This document shows, piece by piece, positions 19,032 to 29,838 of a stretch of DNA of 64,000 nucleotides. The translations under genes were made by a program, and so were the position numbers. The stretch's first letter is position 1. Every line of letters begins with the position of its first letter. Source of the stretch: Ruegeria pomeroyi (GTDB taxonomy: Bacteria > Pseudomonadota > Alphaproteobacteria > Rhodobacterales > Rhodobacteraceae); contig NZ_JAGQAG010000001.1 in assembly GCF_021405525.1 (NCBI RefSeq), forward strand, positions 3,443,501 to 3,507,500, in the 5' to 3' direction. Under the pieces are notes generated by a model. It had not been told where the DNA came from, did not search any database, and saw only the letters and a list, made by a program, of their open reading frames with translations.

Positions 19032-19086
19032 GCTTTCACGGTAGAAGCGCAGTCAAGCCGGGGCAACACACGCCGGAAACGAAAAA

Positions 19087-19110
19087 CCCCGCCCGGTGGA
19101 CCGGGCGGGG
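19087..19110 (-). terminator. Intrinsic terminator after rplQ
   Basis: Minus-strand stem CCCCGCCCGGT/ACCGGGCGGGG followed by TTTTTC, 27 bp past the rplQ stop. It ends the rpsM-rpsK-rpoA-rplQ transcript. Confidence 0.88.
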
Positions 19111-19136
19111 CGCAATCGGGACATGTCCCGGAAAGC

Positions 19137-19559
19137 TTATTCTTCGGCGGCTGCCTCTTCTTCGGCCAGGCGCGCCTTGTCGGCGGCACCCTTGGCATCG
19201 ACGTCACGATCGACGAATTCGATGATCGCCATCGGCGCCATGTCGCCATAACGGAAGCCGGCCTTCAGGATGCGGACATAACCGCCCTGACGATCCTTGT
19301 AACGCTCTGCCAGAACGTCGAACAGCTTGGCGACGTCCTTGTCCTCTTTCAGCTGCGCCGCGGCCTGGCGGCGCGCGTGCAGGTCACCGCGCTTGCCCAG
19401 CGTGATCAGCTTTTCGACGATCGGACGCAGTTCCTTGGCCTTGGGCAGGGTGGTCTTGATCTGTTCGTGCTCGATCAGCGAGCCCGCCATGTTGGCAAAC
19501 AGGGCCTTGCGGTGTTCGTGGGTGCGGTTGAGGCGGCGGTAACCACGTGCGTGACGCAT
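19137..19559 (-). CDS. rplQ: 50S ribosomal protein L17
   Basis: 140-residue bL17 with the invariant RKLNR-like start ([17 protein letters not shown]) and the [13 protein letters not shown] block. An acidic Ala/Glu-rich tail (last 15 residues) is common in alphaproteobacteria. It is the last gene of the alpha operon after rpoA. Confidence 0.97.
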   Translation of the reverse strand: MRHARGYRRLNRTHEHRKALFANMAGSLIEHEQIKTTLPKAKELRPIVEKLITLGKRGDLHARRQAAAQLKEDKDVAKLFDVLAERYKDRQGGYVRILKAGFRYGDMAPMAIIEFVDRDVDAKGAADKARLAEEEAAAEE

Positions 19560-19694
19560 TTTCTATCTCCTAACTTGCGTTTTGCTTTGTCCGACCGGCG
19601 ATGCGTGTCACCGGCTCTCCTTGGGGCATTGGCCCTGGTATTCCCCGGCAGGTCCGGGCATTGGCAGGGCGGGCTGTGCGCCCGCCCCTTGTTC

Positions 19695-20711
19695 TCAGAA
19701 CGCGTCTTCGAACTTCTTGGCCAGATCCTCGATGTTGTCCGGCGGCCAGTCCTCGACATCCATGCCCAGGTGCAGGCCCATGCCCGACAGCACTTCCTTG
19801 ATCTCGTTCAGCGACTTGCGGCCGAAGTTCGGGGTGCGCAGCATCTCGGCTTCGGTCTTCTGGATCAGGTCGCCGATATAGACGATGTTGTCGTTCTTTA
19901 GGCAGTTGGCCGAACGCACCGACAGTTCCAGCTCGTCCACTTTCTTGAGCAGAAGCGGGTTGAACTCCAGACCGTCATCGTCGTCCTGGCGGCCAGCCGA
20001 TTCCGGCTCGTCGAAGTTGACGAAGATCGACAGCTGGTCCTGAAGGATACGCGCGGCATAGGCCACGGCATCGTCCGGCGAGATCGAACCGTCGGTTTCG
20101 ATCTTCATGGTCAGCTTGTCATAATCCAGCACCTGGCCCTCGCGGGTGGGCTGCACGTCATAGGCGACCTTCTTGACCGGCGAATAGATCGCGTCGATCG
20201 GGATCAGGCCGATGGGCGCGTCTTCGGGGCGGTTCTTGTCGGCCGAGACATAGCCCTTGCCGGTATTCACGGTCAGTTCCATGAACAGGTCGGCACCATC
20301 GTCCAGGTGACAGATCACGTGGTCGCGGTTCAGGATCTCGATGCCGGCGCTTTCGCTGATGTCACCGGCGGTGACGACAGCCGGGCCCTTGGCATTGATC
20401 GACAGGCGCTTGGGCCCTTCGACATCCATGCGCAGCGAGACCTGCTTGAGGTTGAGGATGATGTCGGTGACGTCTTCGCGCACACCGGCGACGCTCGAAA
20501 ACTCGTGCAGGACGTTGTCGATCTGCACGCTGGTGATGGCCGCGCCTTGCAGCGAGCTCATCAGGATGCGGCGCAGCGCGTTGCCCAGCGTCAGACCGAA
20601 ACCGCGTTCCAGCGGTTCGGCGATCACGGTCGCCTGGCGTGCCGGATCGTTGCCCGGCTTGACCTCAAGCTGGGTCGGCTTGATCAGTTCTGCCCAGTTC
20701 TTGTGGATCAT
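19695..20711 (-). CDS. rpoA: DNA-directed RNA polymerase subunit alpha
   Basis: 338-residue alpha subunit. The N-terminal dimerisation domain contains [21 protein letters not shown] (about 31-51). The C-terminal domain (about 250-325) includes [15 protein letters not shown] and [25 protein letters not shown], the part that contacts UP elements and activators. The start is the ATG before IHKNW, with GGAGGGATTAC upstream. It sits between rpsK and rplQ as expected. Confidence 0.98.
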   Translation of the reverse strand: MIHKNWAELIKPTQLEVKPGNDPARQATVIAEPLERGFGLTLGNALRRILMSSLQGAAITSVQIDNVLHEFSSVAGVREDVTDIILNLKQVSLRMDVEGPKRLSINAKGPAVVTAGDISESAGIEILNRDHVICHLDDGADLFMELTVNTGKGYVSADKNRPEDAPIGLIPIDAIYSPVKKVAYDVQPTREGQVLDYDKLTMKIETDGSISPDDAVAYAARILQDQLSIFVNFDEPESAGRQDDDDGLEFNPLLLKKVDELELSVRSANCLKNDNIVYIGDLIQKTEAEMLRTPNFGRKSLNEIKEVLSGMGLHLGMDVEDWPPDNIEDLAKKFEDAF

Positions 20712-20827
20712 GTAATCCCTCCATTCCTGTTCGCACCCCATGTCCAGCAAGGTGCAAACGCCCGAGGTTTCAAACGGCGTGCTGGGGCCGTGTACCAGAC
20801 ACGGCCCCAGCGTAATTCCTGGGTCGC

Positions 20828-21220
20828 TTAGACGCGGCGGCGCTTCGGCGGGCGGCAGCCGTTGTGGGCGATCGGGGTCACGTCGCGGATCGACGTGATG
20901 TTGAAGCCCACGGCAGCCAGAGCGCGCAGAGCCGATTCACGGCCCGAACCGGGGCCCTGAACTTCGACTTCCAGCGTCTTGACGCCATGATCCTGCGCCT
21001 TGCGGCCGGCATCTTCGGCAGCCAGCTGAGCGGCGTAGGGGGTCGATTTCCGCGATCCCTTGAAGCCCATCGTGCCAGCCGACGACCACGAGATGGCGTT
21101 GCCTTGCACATCCGAGATCAGGATCTTGGTGTTGTTGAACGTCGAGTTCACATGGGCCACGCCCGATGCGATATTCTTGCGTTCTTTTTTCTTCGTGGTG
21201 CGGGTCTTATCGCGTGCCAT
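20828..21220 (-). CDS. rpsK: 30S ribosomal protein S11
   Basis: 130-residue uS11 with the conserved [26 protein letters not shown] and C-terminal [15 protein letters not shown]. It lies between rpsM and rpoA. Confidence 0.98.
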   Translation of the reverse strand: MARDKTRTTKKKERKNIASGVAHVNSTFNNTKILISDVQGNAISWSSAGTMGFKGSRKSTPYAAQLAAEDAGRKAQDHGVKTLEVEVQGPGSGRESALRALAAVGFNITSIRDVTPIAHNGCRPPKRRRV

Positions 21221-21234
21221 ATCTCAACGCCCCC

Positions 21235-21603
21235 TTATTTCTTCTTGCCGGCAATGGCCTTTGCGGGGCCTTTGCGGGTACGAGCGTTGGTGTGGGTCCG
21301 CTGACCGCGAACCGGCAGGTTGCGGCGGTGACGCAGACCGCGATAGCAGCCCAGGTCCATCAGGCGCTTGATGTTCATCTGAACTTCACGGCGCAGGTCG
21401 CCTTCGACGCTGTAGTTGGCGTCGATATGCTCGCGGATGGCCAGAACCTCGGCATCGCTCAGCTCGTTCACACGACGGGTCGCGTCGATACCGACAGCTT
21501 CGCAAATGGCTTTCGCCGTGGTGTTGCCGATACCGGTGATATAGGTGAGGGCGATGGGTACCCGTTTGGCAGTCGGGATGTTTACGCCGGCAATACGTGC
21601 CAC
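21235..21603 (-). CDS. rpsM: 30S ribosomal protein S13 (GTG start)
   Basis: 122-residue uS13: [10 protein letters not shown] start, [11 protein letters not shown] helix-hairpin segment, and [25 protein letters not shown] tail. The start codon is GTG, preceded by AAGGAAAGTGACAC. It is the first gene of the alpha operon; a promoter-like sequence lies about 160 bp upstream. Confidence 0.97.
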   Translation of the reverse strand: MARIAGVNIPTAKRVPIALTYITGIGNTTAKAICEAVGIDATRRVNELSDAEVLAIREHIDANYSVEGDLRREVQMNIKRLMDLGCYRGLRHRRNLPVRGQRTHTNARTRKGPAKAIAGKKK

Positions 21604-21762
21604 GTGTCACTTTCCTTTTCGTTGCGGTTCCGTAGCGCCAGAACCTTTTTTCACAACGCTTGACCATGGCAGTGTCGCCAGTAGATCCAGCATTATTTGA
21701 GGTGGTCTTGCGCGAATAGGACGAATCCCGTCCGCGCGGTTGATTCCCCGAGGGGATGGTGG

Positions 21763-21791
21763 TCGATATGGGCTTTTGAAGGGGCCGTCAA
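21763..21791 (-). promoter_or_regulatory. Sigma-70-like promoter for the rpsM operon
   Basis: On the minus strand TTGACG, a 17-nt spacer and TATCGA. It lies 3' of adk and 160 bp upstream of the rpsM start, in a gene-free gap, so it would drive rpsM-rpsK-rpoA-rplQ. Confidence 0.6.
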
Positions 21792-21805
21792 GCCCCTAAC
21801 CCATG

Positions 21806-22447
21806 TCAGCCCAGAATGGCCTCGATCGAGGCCGTCACTTCCTTGATATCGGCAAGCCCGTTGACCGGGCGCAAATCGCCCTTGGCATAGTAATAGCCGA
21901 TCAAAGGTGACGTTTTCTTGTAATACTCCATCAGCCGGGTGCGCAGACTGTCCTCGTTGTCGTCGGCGCGGCGCTGGAACTCGGTGCTGCCGCAGTTGGC
22001 GCATTTGCCGTCGGCCGGGATCGGCTTGGTGATGTCGTTATAGACCTCGCCACAGCCGCCGCAGGTCGAGCGGGCGGTGATGCGGCTGACCAGCGCCTCG
22101 TCATCGACGCGCATCTCGATCACGGTATGCAGCGACTGGCCGTGCTTGGCCAGCAACGCGGCCAGCGCGTCGGCCTGGGCCAGGGTGCGGGGGAACCCGT
22201 CGAAGATGAAACCGGCACCTTTCTTGGTGGTCAACTGCTCCTCGATCAGGCCGATCACGATCTCGTCGGTGACCAGCTTGCCCGCATCCATGATGGCAGC
22301 GACCTTCTGGCCCATTTCGGTGCCAGACGTGCGCGCCTCGCGCAGCATGTCACCGGTCGACAGCTGGATCATGCCACGTGTTTCGACCAGATGCCGCGCC
22401 TGGGTGCCTTTGCCCGCACCCGGGGGTCCCAACAGAATGATGTTCAT
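21806..22447 (-). CDS. adk: Adenylate kinase (zinc-LID type)
   Basis: 213-residue adenylate kinase that interconverts ATP+AMP and 2 ADP. P-loop [10 protein letters not shown] (7-16), the DGFPRT AMP-site motif, and a LID domain with four Cys (CGGC...CANC, about 129-153) that would bind zinc. Start overlaps the secY stop by 4 bp, the usual secY-adk arrangement. Confidence 0.97.
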   Translation of the reverse strand: MNIILLGPPGAGKGTQARHLVETRGMIQLSTGDMLREARTSGTEMGQKVAAIMDAGKLVTDEIVIGLIEEQLTTKKGAGFIFDGFPRTLAQADALAALLAKHGQSLHTVIEMRVDDEALVSRITARSTCGGCGEVYNDITKPIPADGKCANCGSTEFQRRADDNEDSLRTRLMEYYKKTSPLIGYYYAKGDLRPVNGLADIKEVTASIEAILG

Positions 22448-23811
22448 CGACGCGCCGGTCCCTTCCTGTTCGTACGCTTGCGATTCTTGCCGCGAAGCTG
22501 CGATTTTTCGATCAGACCTTCGTACTGGTGTGCCAGCAGGTGGCTCTGGACCTGTTGGATCGTGTCCATGGTCACCGAAACGATGATCAGCACCGAGGTG
22601 CCGCCGAAATAGAACGGCACGTTGAACTGGCCGCGCATGATCTCGGGCAGCAGGCAGACGGCGGCCAGATAGGCCGAGCCCAGCACCAGCACGCGGTTGA
22701 CCACATATTCCAGATATTCGGCGGTCTTCTTGCCCGGACGGATGCCTGGGACAAAGCCGTTCTGGTTCTTCAGGTTTTGCGCCACGTCATCGGGTTTGAA
22801 CGAGACGTTGAAGGTGTAGAAATAGGCAAAGAACACGATCATCGACACGAAGAACAGCAGATAGAGCGGCTGTCCGGGGCCGAAATTTGCCAGAAGCCAG
22901 GACATCACCGGCCCGTTGGCCGCGCCCGAGGAGAAGGTCGAGATGGTCACCGGCAACAGCAGCAGCGAGCTTGCGAAGATCGCCGGGATCACGCCCGCCG
23001 GATTGACCTTGACCGGCAGGTGGCTGGAGCCGCCGTCATAGACCTTCATGCCCACCTGACGGCGGGGATACTGAATGTGGATCTTGCGCAGGGCGCGTTC
23101 CATGAACACCACAAAGGTGATGACCGCGATCACCATCAGGATGATGGCGATGATCACGGCGGGGCTGATGGCGCCGCTGCGGCCGCTGGCAAAGAACTGT
23201 GCCAGGGCGGCGGGCACCTCGGCGATGATGCCGACGAAGATGATCAGCGAGACGCCGTTGCCGATGCCGCGCGCGGTGATCTGTTCGCCCAGCCACATCA
23301 GGAACATGGTGCCACCCACAAGGGTAATCATGGTGGCAAAGCGGAAATAGAGCCCCGGATCGGTGGCCAGGTCACCCGATTCCAGCGAGACCGCAAGGCC
23401 ATAGGCCTGCACGGTGGCCAGGGCCACGGTGCCCAGGCGGGTATATTGGTTGATCTTCTTGCGGCCCTGTTCGCCCTCTTTCTTGAGTTGCTCAAGCGAG
23501 GGGACCATGGCGGTCAGCAGCTGAACGATGATCGAGGCCGAGATATAGGGCATGATGCCCAGGGCAAAGATGCCCATCCGCCCCAGCGCGCCACCGGTGA
23601 ACATCGACACCATGCCGCCGATGCCCTGCCCTGCCTGTTCCATGAACTCGCGCAGCGCCACACCGTCGATGCCCGGCACGGGAATGAACGTGCCCAGACG
23701 ATAGACGATGAGAAGCCCCAGCGTGAACAGGATCCGATTGCGCAGGTCCGTGGCCTTGCCCAGGGCGGACCAGCTGGTGTTGGCCGCCATTTGTTCTGCT
23801 GCTGATACCAT
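22444..23811 (-). CDS. secY: Protein translocase subunit SecY
   Basis: 455-residue ten-helix channel subunit of the Sec translocon. Family landmarks: N-terminal [24 protein letters not shown], the plug region with [23 protein letters not shown], and [19 protein letters not shown] in the last helix. The start is taken at [14 protein letters not shown] six codons later is an alternative. It follows rplO by 112 bp and overlaps adk. Confidence 0.97.
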   Translation of the reverse strand: MVSAAEQMAANTSWSALGKATDLRNRILFTLGLLIVYRLGTFIPVPGIDGVALREFMEQAGQGIGGMVSMFTGGALGRMGIFALGIMPYISASIIVQLLTAMVPSLEQLKKEGEQGRKKINQYTRLGTVALATVQAYGLAVSLESGDLATDPGLYFRFATMITLVGGTMFLMWLGEQITARGIGNGVSLIIFVGIIAEVPAALAQFFASGRSGAISPAVIIAIILMVIAVITFVVFMERALRKIHIQYPRRQVGMKVYDGGSSHLPVKVNPAGVIPAIFASSLLLLPVTISTFSSGAANGPVMSWLLANFGPGQPLYLLFFVSMIVFFAYFYTFNVSFKPDDVAQNLKNQNGFVPGIRPGKKTAEYLEYVVNRVLVLGSAYLAAVCLLPEIMRGQFNVPFYFGGTSVLIIVSVTMDTIQQVQSHLLAHQYEGLIEKSQLRGKNRKRTNRKGPARR

Positions 23812-23923
23812 GTTGTATCGGTCTCTCTGATGCAAACGCCGCCCGGAACCGTTTTCCGGCTCGGGCGGCGTTTTGGAAAACTTGGGTGTCTATGTAAGCG
23901 GGTCGGCGCCCGCTCACAAGCCG

Positions 23924-24397
23924 TTACTCTGCCGCAGCAGCGTTTGTGACCTTCAGCGAGCCGCCCGCCTTTTCGACAGCCTCGACAGCCGATTTCGACG
24001 CGCCGGTGACTTCGATGTTCAGCTTGGCGTTGAAATCGCCCTTGGCCAGCACGCGAATGCCGTCCAGCTTGCGGCGCACCAGGCCGGATGCGACCAGCGC
24101 GTCCTCGGTGATGGCGGCGGCGCCGTCCAGCTTGCCGGCTTCGACGAATTTCTGGATCAGGCCCAGGTTGACCACGGCGAATGCCTTGCGGTTGGGCTTG
24201 TTGAAGCCACGCTTGGGCAGACGCTGATAGAGCGGCATCTGGCCGCCTTCATAGCCATTGATAGCCACACCCGAACGGGATTTCTGACCCTTGATACCAC
24301 GGCCACCCATCTTGCCCTTGCCCGAGCCGGGGCCACGGCCGATGCGCATCCGTTTCTTGGCTGCGCCCGGATTGTCGCTGAGTTCATGCAGTTTCAT
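23924..24397 (-). CDS. rplO: 50S ribosomal protein L15
   Basis: 157-residue uL15 with MKLHELSDN start, the Gly-rich [21 protein letters not shown] segment and [22 protein letters not shown] block (GYEGGQ here). The ATG follows GGAGAAGCGAT. Upstream open frame is intergenic. Normally rpmD would be directly upstream; here 1.3 kb of other genes intervene. Confidence 0.97.
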   Translation of the reverse strand: MKLHELSDNPGAAKKRMRIGRGPGSGKGKMGGRGIKGQKSRSGVAINGYEGGQMPLYQRLPKRGFNKPNRKAFAVVNLGLIQKFVEAGKLDGAAAITEDALVASGLVRRKLDGIRVLAKGDFNAKLNIEVTGASKSAVEAVEKAGGSLKVTNAAAAE

Positions 24398-24494
24398 ATC
24401 GCTTCTCCTTCGCCGGATGTGACCCACGAAGCGTGACGGGCCAACCTCGGCATTTCTTGCTTGTTGATTCTCGCGGCCTTGCGGCCACCGGGGG

Positions 24495-24523
24495 CGTATA
24501 GACGCTGAAAGCCTGTCATGCAA
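24495..24523 (-). promoter_or_regulatory. Sigma-70-like promoter for rplO-secY-adk
   Basis: Minus-strand TTGCAT, exactly 17 nt, TATACG, placed between the DUF1127 terminator and rplO. It explains how the distal spc genes are expressed after the operon is split. Confidence 0.65.
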
Positions 24524-24541
24524 GCGCCCCGAAATGCAAAA

Positions 24542-24563
24542 CGCCCCCGGATCTCCGAGGGCG
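24542..24563 (-). terminator. Intrinsic terminator after the DUF1127 gene
   Basis: Minus-strand stem CGCCCTCGGA/TCCGGGGGCG (one G-T pair) followed by TTTTGC, 27 bp past the DUF1127 stop. Confidence 0.8.
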
Positions 24564-24589
24564 GTGCAGCAGTCCGTCAGATGGGCCGA

Positions 24590-24805
24590 TCAGGCGCCAT
24601 AGACGTGAAAGCGGGCGATATCCTCGATATCGCAACGGCGGATGCCGATATCTGCCAGTTCCCGGTTCGACAGGCGGTCCAGCTCGTTGAACGTACGCTT
24701 GTAGGCGGCGTTCCGGGCCCAGGTGGCGCGGGTCGATTTCAAGGCGGACAGGACGCGGGTCACCACAGAGGGGGCGCGGTCGGCGGTCACGGTTGCATAT
24801 GCCAT
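24590..24805 (-). CDS. DUF1127 mini-protein
   Basis: 71-residue basic protein with the C-terminal DUF1127 block LDRLSNRELADIGIRRCDIEDIAR. DUF1127 proteins are small Arg-rich proteins frequent in alphaproteobacteria, some of which act as RNA-binding regulators in phosphate and stress physiology (family knowledge). It has a GAGG-type site before the ATG and its own terminator. It lies inside the interrupted spc operon, between rplO and the isomerase gene. Confidence 0.88.
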   Translation of the reverse strand: MAYATVTADRAPSVVTRVLSALKSTRATWARNAAYKRTFNELDRLSNRELADIGIRRCDIEDIARFHVYGA

Positions 24806-24953
24806 TTTCTCTTACCTCATACGGATGCAGCAGGGTCCTTCCCCACTGCCTGTTTTTCGGGCATTCCGAACATGGCTGGCAGATAGTGCTGCGCCGCAGC
24901 ATCAGCAAGAGGTGCTTTGGTCTAGCCGCCATGCAGCGGCGGCATGGCTTGGC

Positions 24954-25595
24954 TCAGCCAACCGGCGGATTGTGCCAATTGCCGGGCCGAAACGGCCGCG
25001 TCAGGGCGCGGGCCACCAGTTCCAGCCGGTCCTGGCCATAGAATGGGTCGCCATCGACCACATAGGTGGGTGATCCGAACAGCGCGCGGTCGATCGCCTC
25101 TTGCGTATTGACGGCCTGTTCGGCCAGTAACGGGACGGATCTGGCCGCCGCCAACAGCGACTCGACCGGCAGTCCCAGCCGCGCCAGCATCTCGCTCAAC
25201 AGTCGGGGATCGGCGATATCCGCATTGTCGCGCCAATGCGCCTGGAGTATCGCAAAGGACAGCGCGTTCACATCCAATCCGTCCCGCTGCGCGGCGATGA
25301 TCAAACCGTTGGGCAGATCCAGCGGGTTGTCATGATAGGTCGGGCGGTGGTCGATCACCGGCAGCCCCCGCCATTCGGCCCAGCGTTCGATCTCACGGCC
25401 AAAGAAATAGTCTACATGCGCCTGGCTGCGCGCGGCGAAGGACAAGCCGCCCGCCGCCTCGACCACCGGGCTGAGCAGGATGGGGCGATGCACCAGCTCT
25501 GTACCGGGATGCGCGGCGCAAATGCGATACAGCGCCTGCGCGCCGAGATAGGCATAGGCGGAATGGGCGGAATAGAAATAGTCGATACGGGCCAT
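24954..25595 (-). CDS. DsbA-fold 2-hydroxychromene-2-carboxylate isomerase-like protein
   Basis: 213-residue protein of the kappa-class GST / HCCA isomerase family. The N-terminal thioredoxin-like strand IDYFYSAHSAYAYLG holds the Ser region used to bind glutathione. The C-terminal GSPTYVVDGDPFYGQDRLELV is the diagnostic motif. The start is placed at MARIDYF since the upstream extension is not conserved in kind. It lies between DUF1127 and rpmD, where a ribosomal gene would be expected. The substrate is unknown. Confidence 0.85.
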   Translation of the reverse strand: MARIDYFYSAHSAYAYLGAQALYRICAAHPGTELVHRPILLSPVVEAAGGLSFAARSQAHVDYFFGREIERWAEWRGLPVIDHRPTYHDNPLDLPNGLIIAAQRDGLDVNALSFAILQAHWRDNADIADPRLLSEMLARLGLPVESLLAAARSVPLLAEQAVNTQEAIDRALFGSPTYVVDGDPFYGQDRLELVARALTRPFRPGNWHNPPVG

Positions 25596-25680
25596 GAGGC
25601 GCAGGGTATGCGGCAAAGAGCGGCGGCGCATCCCGCGCCATGTCCGCACACGCGAAATTGATCCGCGCGGCGCAAACGAA

Positions 25681-25706
25681 AACGCCCCCGGCGAACCGGG
25701 GGCGTT
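25681..25706 (-). terminator. Intrinsic terminator after rpmD
   Basis: Minus-strand 11-bp perfect stem AACGCCCCCGG/CCGGGGGCGTT with a TTCG loop, followed by TTCGTTT, 21 bp after the rpmD stop. It closes the rpmC-rpmD transcript. Confidence 0.88.
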
Positions 25707-25727
25707 TAAACTTCCCTCGAGAGGGGC

Positions 25728-25916
25728 TTAGCCGCGCTCTTCGACGATCTCGACCAGATGCGGGATCTTGCGGATCATGCCGCGGACCGAGGGGGTATCC
25801 TCCAGCTCGCGGGTCTTGTGCATCTTGTTCAGGCCCAGACCAACCAGGGTTGCGCGCTGGTCGGCGGGGCGGCGGATCGGCGAGCCGATCTGCTTGACGA
25901 CGATGGTTTTTGCCAT
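25728..25916 (-). CDS. rpmD: 50S ribosomal protein L30
   Basis: 62-residue uL30: [30 protein letters not shown] and [16 protein letters not shown]. It follows rpsE by 12 bp and ends at a strong terminator instead of running into rplO. Confidence 0.97.
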   Translation of the reverse strand: MAKTIVVKQIGSPIRRPADQRATLVGLGLNKMHKTRELEDTPSVRGMIRKIPHLVEIVEERG

Positions 25917-25928
25917 GGGTGCGTCTCC

Positions 25929-26501
25929 TTAGGCTTCAGCGGCTTCAGCAGCCGGTGCTTCGTCCCGCTTGGGCAGGATGTCGGCGACCTTCTTGCCGCG
26001 GCGCTGTGCGACCGAACGCGGGCTCTGCTCTTTTTTCAGGCCGTCGATGGTGGCGCGGATCATGTTGTAGGGGTTCGCGCTGCCCAGCGACTTGGACACG
26101 ACGTCCTTGACGCCCAGCATTTCGAACACGGCACGCATCGGACCACCGGCGATGATACCGGTACCTTCGGGCGCGGCGCGCATGACGACCTTACCGGCGC
26201 CGTGACGGCCCTCGATGTCGTGATGCAAGGTGCGGCCTTCGCGCAGCTGCACGCGGATCATCTGGCGCTTGGCCTGCTCGGTTGCCTTGCGGATGGCCTC
26301 GGGCACTTCTTTCGCCTTGCCCTTGCCAAAGCCGACGCGGCCTTTCTGATCGCCCACGACCACCAGAGCGGCGAAGCCGAAGCGCTTACCGCCCTTGACG
26401 GTTTTCGACACGCGGTTGATCGCGACCAGACGGTCGGCGAATTCGGGGGCTGCTTCCTCGCGGTCGCGACGGTTGCCCCGGCGGTTTTCACGTTCTGCCA
26501 T
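25929..26501 (-). CDS. rpsE: 30S ribosomal protein S5
   Basis: 190-residue uS5. The double-stranded-RNA-binding-like N-terminal domain has [22 protein letters not shown]. The C-terminal domain has [29 protein letters not shown]. Extensions at both ends are typical of alphaproteobacterial S5. Confidence 0.97.
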   Translation of the reverse strand: MAERENRRGNRRDREEAAPEFADRLVAINRVSKTVKGGKRFGFAALVVVGDQKGRVGFGKGKAKEVPEAIRKATEQAKRQMIRVQLREGRTLHHDIEGRHGAGKVVMRAAPEGTGIIAGGPMRAVFEMLGVKDVVSKSLGSANPYNMIRATIDGLKKEQSPRSVAQRRGKKVADILPKRDEAPAAEAAEA

Positions 26502-26613
26502 GCGGCATTCCTCTTTCTCTGTTGGCGCCTGGGCGCCGTTGTCTCCGATCCCTGGTGGCCACGCGGGCGCGGCCCCGGATCATCGGGGGGGCGGCAGGCG
26601 CCCCCCTCAGGTC

Positions 26614-26973
26614 TTAGATCTTCAGACCGCCTTCACGCGCGGCGTCGGCCAGAGCCTTCACCTTGCCGTGGAACAGAAAGCCGCCACGATCGAAATAGGC
26701 CTCTTCGATGCCAGCCTTCTTGGCGCGCTCGGCGATTGCCGCGCCCACCTTCTTGGCCGCTTCGACGTTGTTCTTGCCAACAACGCCAAGGTCCTTTTCC
26801 ATGGTCGAGGCTGCCGCCAGGGTCACGCCGCGAACGTCGTCGATCAGCTGGGCGCTGATGTTCTTGTTCGAGCGGTGCACGCTGAGGCGCAGGCGCCCGG
26901 CGTTGACCTTGCGAAGCTTGTTCCGAACGCGCAGGCGGCGTTTCAGAAACAGGGTACGTTTGCTGTTTGCCAT
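26614..26973 (-). CDS. rplR: 50S ribosomal protein L18
   Basis: 119-residue uL18, the 5S-rRNA binding protein: [38 protein letters not shown] and [24 protein letters not shown]. The ATG before ANSKR is used; the longer open frame overlaps rplF. Confidence 0.97.
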   Translation of the reverse strand: MANSKRTLFLKRRLRVRNKLRKVNAGRLRLSVHRSNKNISAQLIDDVRGVTLAAASTMEKDLGVVGKNNVEAAKKVGAAIAERAKKAGIEEAYFDRGGFLFHGKVKALADAAREGGLKI

Positions 26974-26984
26974 TGTTCGCGTCC

Positions 26985-27518
26985 TTACTTCTTCTTGCCG
27001 TCTTTGCGGAAGATGAACTCGCCCTTGTAGCGGATACCCTTGCCTTTGTACGGCTCGGGCGAACGCCACTCGCGGATTTTCGCAGCCACTTCACCAACCT
27101 GTTGCTGGTCGATGCCTTCGACAACGATCTCGGTCTGCTTCGGCGTGCTCACGGTGACGCCCGCCGGAACGGCGAAGTCGACATCGTGGCTGTAGCCGAG
27201 GTTCAGCTTGAGCGTGTTGCCCTGGGCGTTGGCGCGGTAACCCACACCGGTGATCTCCAGCTCTTTCTTGAAGCCTTCGGTCACGCCGGCGACGAGGTTG
27301 GCCACCATGGTGCGCGACATGCCCCACTGCTGGCGTGCCCGCTTGGACATGCCACGGGGGGTGACGCTCACCACATTGCCGTCGACGGTGATGGTCACGT
27401 CGTCGGTGGCGGTGAAGCTGCGGGCGCCCTTGGGGCCCTTCACTTCGATGGTCTGGCCCGACACAGAGGCGGAAACGCCACTGGGCAGCTCGACCGGTTT
27501 CTTACCAATACGAGACAT
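26985..27518 (-). CDS. rplF: 50S ribosomal protein L6
   Basis: 177-residue uL6 beginning [15 protein letters not shown], with the C-terminal [14 protein letters not shown] motif. Spacing of 11 bp to rplR and 12 bp from rpsH keeps the spc order. Confidence 0.98.
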   Translation of the reverse strand: MSRIGKKPVELPSGVSASVSGQTIEVKGPKGARSFTATDDVTITVDGNVVSVTPRGMSKRARQQWGMSRTMVANLVAGVTEGFKKELEITGVGYRANAQGNTLKLNLGYSHDVDFAVPAGVTVSTPKQTEIVVEGIDQQQVGEVAAKIREWRSPEPYKGKGIRYKGEFIFRKDGKKK

Positions 27519-27530
27519 TTGCAGACCTCC

Positions 27531-27923
27531 TTAGAAGACGGTGCAGAGCACTTCGCCGCCAACATTGTTGGAGCGAGCGTTTGCGTCCGACATCACACCT
27601 TTCGGAGTGCTGACAATCGACACGCCCAGGCCCTGACGGACCGAGGGGATGTCCTTGACGCCCATGTAAACGCGACGACCGGGTTTCGACACCCGCTTCA
27701 GTTCGCGAATGACGGGTTCGCCTTCGTAGTATTTCAGCTCGATGTTCAGCGTCGGGTGGCCATTGGCATCCGTCGACTTCTCATAGCCGCGGATATAGCC
27801 TTCGTCCGCCAGCACATCCAGAACCCAGGCGCGCAGTTTCGAGCCGGGGGTGCTGACCGTGGTCTTGCCGCGCAGCTGAGCGTTGCGGATACGGGTGAGC
27901 ATATCGCCGATAGGATCGTTCAT
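27531..27923 (-). CDS. rpsH: 30S ribosomal protein S8
   Basis: 130-residue uS8: [16 protein letters not shown] start and the C-terminal [20 protein letters not shown]. In many bacteria S8 represses the spc operon by binding its mRNA near rplE; the site was not identified here. Confidence 0.98.
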   Translation of the reverse strand: MNDPIGDMLTRIRNAQLRGKTTVSTPGSKLRAWVLDVLADEGYIRGYEKSTDANGHPTLNIELKYYEGEPVIRELKRVSKPGRRVYMGVKDIPSVRQGLGVSIVSTPKGVMSDANARSNNVGGEVLCTVF

Positions 27924-27935
27924 ATCACTCTCTCC

Positions 27936-28241
27936 TTACCAGCTCGATTTCACCATGCCGGGGATCTGACCAGCAGACCCCAGCTCGCGCAGCATGATCC
28001 GGCTGACCTTGAGCTTACGATAGTAAGCGTGCGGACGGCCGGTAAGCTGGCAGCGGTTGTGAAGACGGGTTGCCGAGCTGTTGCGCGGCAGTTTCGCCAG
28101 TTGCAGACGCGCCTTGAAGCGCTCTTCCATCGGGCGGCTCTCGTCGTTTGCGATTTCTTTCAGCTCGGCGCGCTTTGCGGCATATTGTGCCACCAGGCGC
28201 TCGCGCTTCTTCTCGCGTTCGATCATGCTTTTCTTAGCCAT
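27936..28241 (-). CDS. rpsN: 30S ribosomal protein S14 (zinc-independent form)
   Basis: 101-residue uS14 of the long, Cys-free type: [16 protein letters not shown] and the C-terminal [35 protein letters not shown]. Only one Cys remains, so zinc is not bound. Confidence 0.98.
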   Translation of the reverse strand: MAKKSMIEREKKRERLVAQYAAKRAELKEIANDESRPMEERFKARLQLAKLPRNSSATRLHNRCQLTGRPHAYYRKLKVSRIMLRELGSAGQIPGMVKSSW

Positions 28242-28258
28242 GTCTAATCCTCGCGCGC

Positions 28259-28819
28259 TTAGGCGTTGAAGGGCATGTTGAAATGCTTCAACAGGCTCTT
28301 GGCTTCGGCGTCGGTTTTCGCAGTGGTGGCGATGATGATGTCCATGCCCCAGACTTCGTCGACCTTGTCGAAGTCGATTTCCGGGAACACGATGTGCTCC
28401 TTGATCCCCATGGCAAAGTTGCCACGGCCATCGAACGAGGGCTTCACACCACGGAAGTCGCGGATGCGGGGCATCGCGATGGTGATCAGGCGATCGAGGA
28501 ATTCATACATACGCTCGCCGCGCAGGGTTACCTTGGCACCCATCGGCATGTCTTCGCGAACGCGGAAACCGGCGATCGACTTCTTGGCCGTGGTGGTGAT
28601 GGCTTTCTGGCCGGCAATCTTGCTCAGATCTTCCTGAGCCGATTTGGCCTTCTTGCTGTCTTTCACCGCCTCGGCGCCGCAGCCGATGTTCAGAACGATC
28701 TTGTCCAGCTTGGGGATCATCATGTCGTTCTTGTAGCCGAACTCTTCTTTCAGAGCGGCCCGGATGGTTTCTGCGTACTGTGCTTTCAGACGCGGGGTAT
28801 AGTTTGCAGCATCAAGCAT
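28259..28819 (-). CDS. rplE: 50S ribosomal protein L5
   Basis: 186-residue uL5 with [45 protein letters not shown] and [24 protein letters not shown]. It overlaps the end of rplX by 8 bp, suggesting coupled translation. Confidence 0.98.
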   Translation of the reverse strand: MLDAANYTPRLKAQYAETIRAALKEEFGYKNDMMIPKLDKIVLNIGCGAEAVKDSKKAKSAQEDLSKIAGQKAITTTAKKSIAGFRVREDMPMGAKVTLRGERMYEFLDRLITIAMPRIRDFRGVKPSFDGRGNFAMGIKEHIVFPEIDFDKVDEVWGMDIIIATTAKTDAEAKSLLKHFNMPFNA

Positions 28820-29123
28820 CGATCACGTCCCCCGTGGTCTTGGCAAAACGGACCTTCTTGTCACCTTCCATGCGGAAGCCGACGCGGGTTGCCTTGCCGT
28901 TCTTGTCCAGCAGCGCCAGGTTGCTGAGGTCGATCGGCAGTGCCTTGGGCAGGCGGCCACCTTGCGAGGTCTGGGTCTGGCGGGTGTGACGGATGGCGAT
29001 GTTCACGCCGTCGACAACAGCTTTGCCGGCTTTCGGGTCAACCGAGGAAATGGTCCCCTCTTTGCCCTTGTCCTTGCCGGCCAGCACGACGACCTTGTCG
29101 CCTTTGCGGAGTTTTGCGGCCAT
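28812..29123 (-). CDS. rplX: 50S ribosomal protein L24
   Basis: 103-residue uL24: a KOW motif near the start ([19 protein letters not shown]) and [14 protein letters not shown] at the end. Two bases separate it from rplN. Confidence 0.98.
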   Translation of the reverse strand: MAAKLRKGDKVVVLAGKDKGKEGTISSVDPKAGKAVVDGVNIAIRHTRQTQTSQGGRLPKALPIDLSNLALLDKNGKATRVGFRMEGDKKVRFAKTTGDVIDA

Positions 29124-29125
29124 GA

Positions 29126-29494
29126 TTACAGCACCTCCGGAGCCAGCGAGATGATTTTCATGAAGTTCTTCGCGCGCAGTTCACGAACAACCGGGCCAAA
29201 GATACGGGTACCGACCGGCTCGTTGTTGTTGTTCAGGATGACGGCGGCGTTGCGATCGAAACGGATCGCGGTGCCGTCTTCGCGACGGACTTCTTTGGCG
29301 GTGCGCACGACGACGGCCTTGCGGACGTCACCTTTCTTCACGCGGCCGCGCGGGATGGCTTCCTTCACCGAGACGACAATGATGTCGCCGACGGAGGCGT
29401 ATTTACGCTTGGAACCACCCAGAACCTTGATGCACTGAACCCGGCGAGCGCCGGAGTTGTCAGCAACATCCAGATTGGTTTGCATCTGGATCAT
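29126..29494 (-). CDS. rplN: 50S ribosomal protein L14
   Basis: 122-residue uL14: [42 protein letters not shown] and [14 protein letters not shown]. Very highly conserved. A 101-bp gap separates it from rpsQ. Confidence 0.98.
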   Translation of the reverse strand: MIQMQTNLDVADNSGARRVQCIKVLGGSKRKYASVGDIIVVSVKEAIPRGRVKKGDVRKAVVVRTAKEVRREDGTAIRFDRNAAVILNNNNEPVGTRIFGPVVRELRAKNFMKIISLAPEVL

Positions 29495-29595
29495 GTGGTT
29501 TCTCCCGACCTTTGGGGCGCCGATGCGTGGCGGTATCCCCAGGGTTTCGACTGTGCCAAGAGGCCTAGTCGCCAGGAGCCTGAAGGATCAGGCTC

Positions 29596-29826
29596 TTAGG
29601 CTTCCAGAACTTCCCAGCGTTTCGTTTTCGATTTCGGCGCGCATTCGATGATGCGGACAGTGTCGCCGACCTTGAAAGCGTTCTTTTCATCGTGAGCCCG
29701 GTATTTCTTGGACTTACGGATGGTTTTCTTCAGAACCGGATGGGTGAAGCGGCGCTCCACCAGGACGGTCACGGTCTGTGCGTTGGCGTCGCTGGTCACG
29801 GTGCCTTGCAGAATACGTTTGGGCAT
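29596..29826 (-). CDS. rpsQ: 30S ribosomal protein S17
   Basis: 76-residue uS17: [46 protein letters not shown]-like [16 protein letters not shown]. It lies 12 bp after rpmC. Confidence 0.97.
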   Translation of the reverse strand: MPKRILQGTVTSDANAQTVTVLVERRFTHPVLKKTIRKSKKYRAHDEKNAFKVGDTVRIIECAPKSKTKRWEVLEA

Positions 29827-29838
29827 CTCTCAGGCTCC

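Noticed and set aside
22528..23805. 425-codon plus-strand ORF antisense to secY, rich in His, Asp and Arg
   Set aside because: Typical shadow of a GC-rich gene; secY is unambiguous on the other strand.
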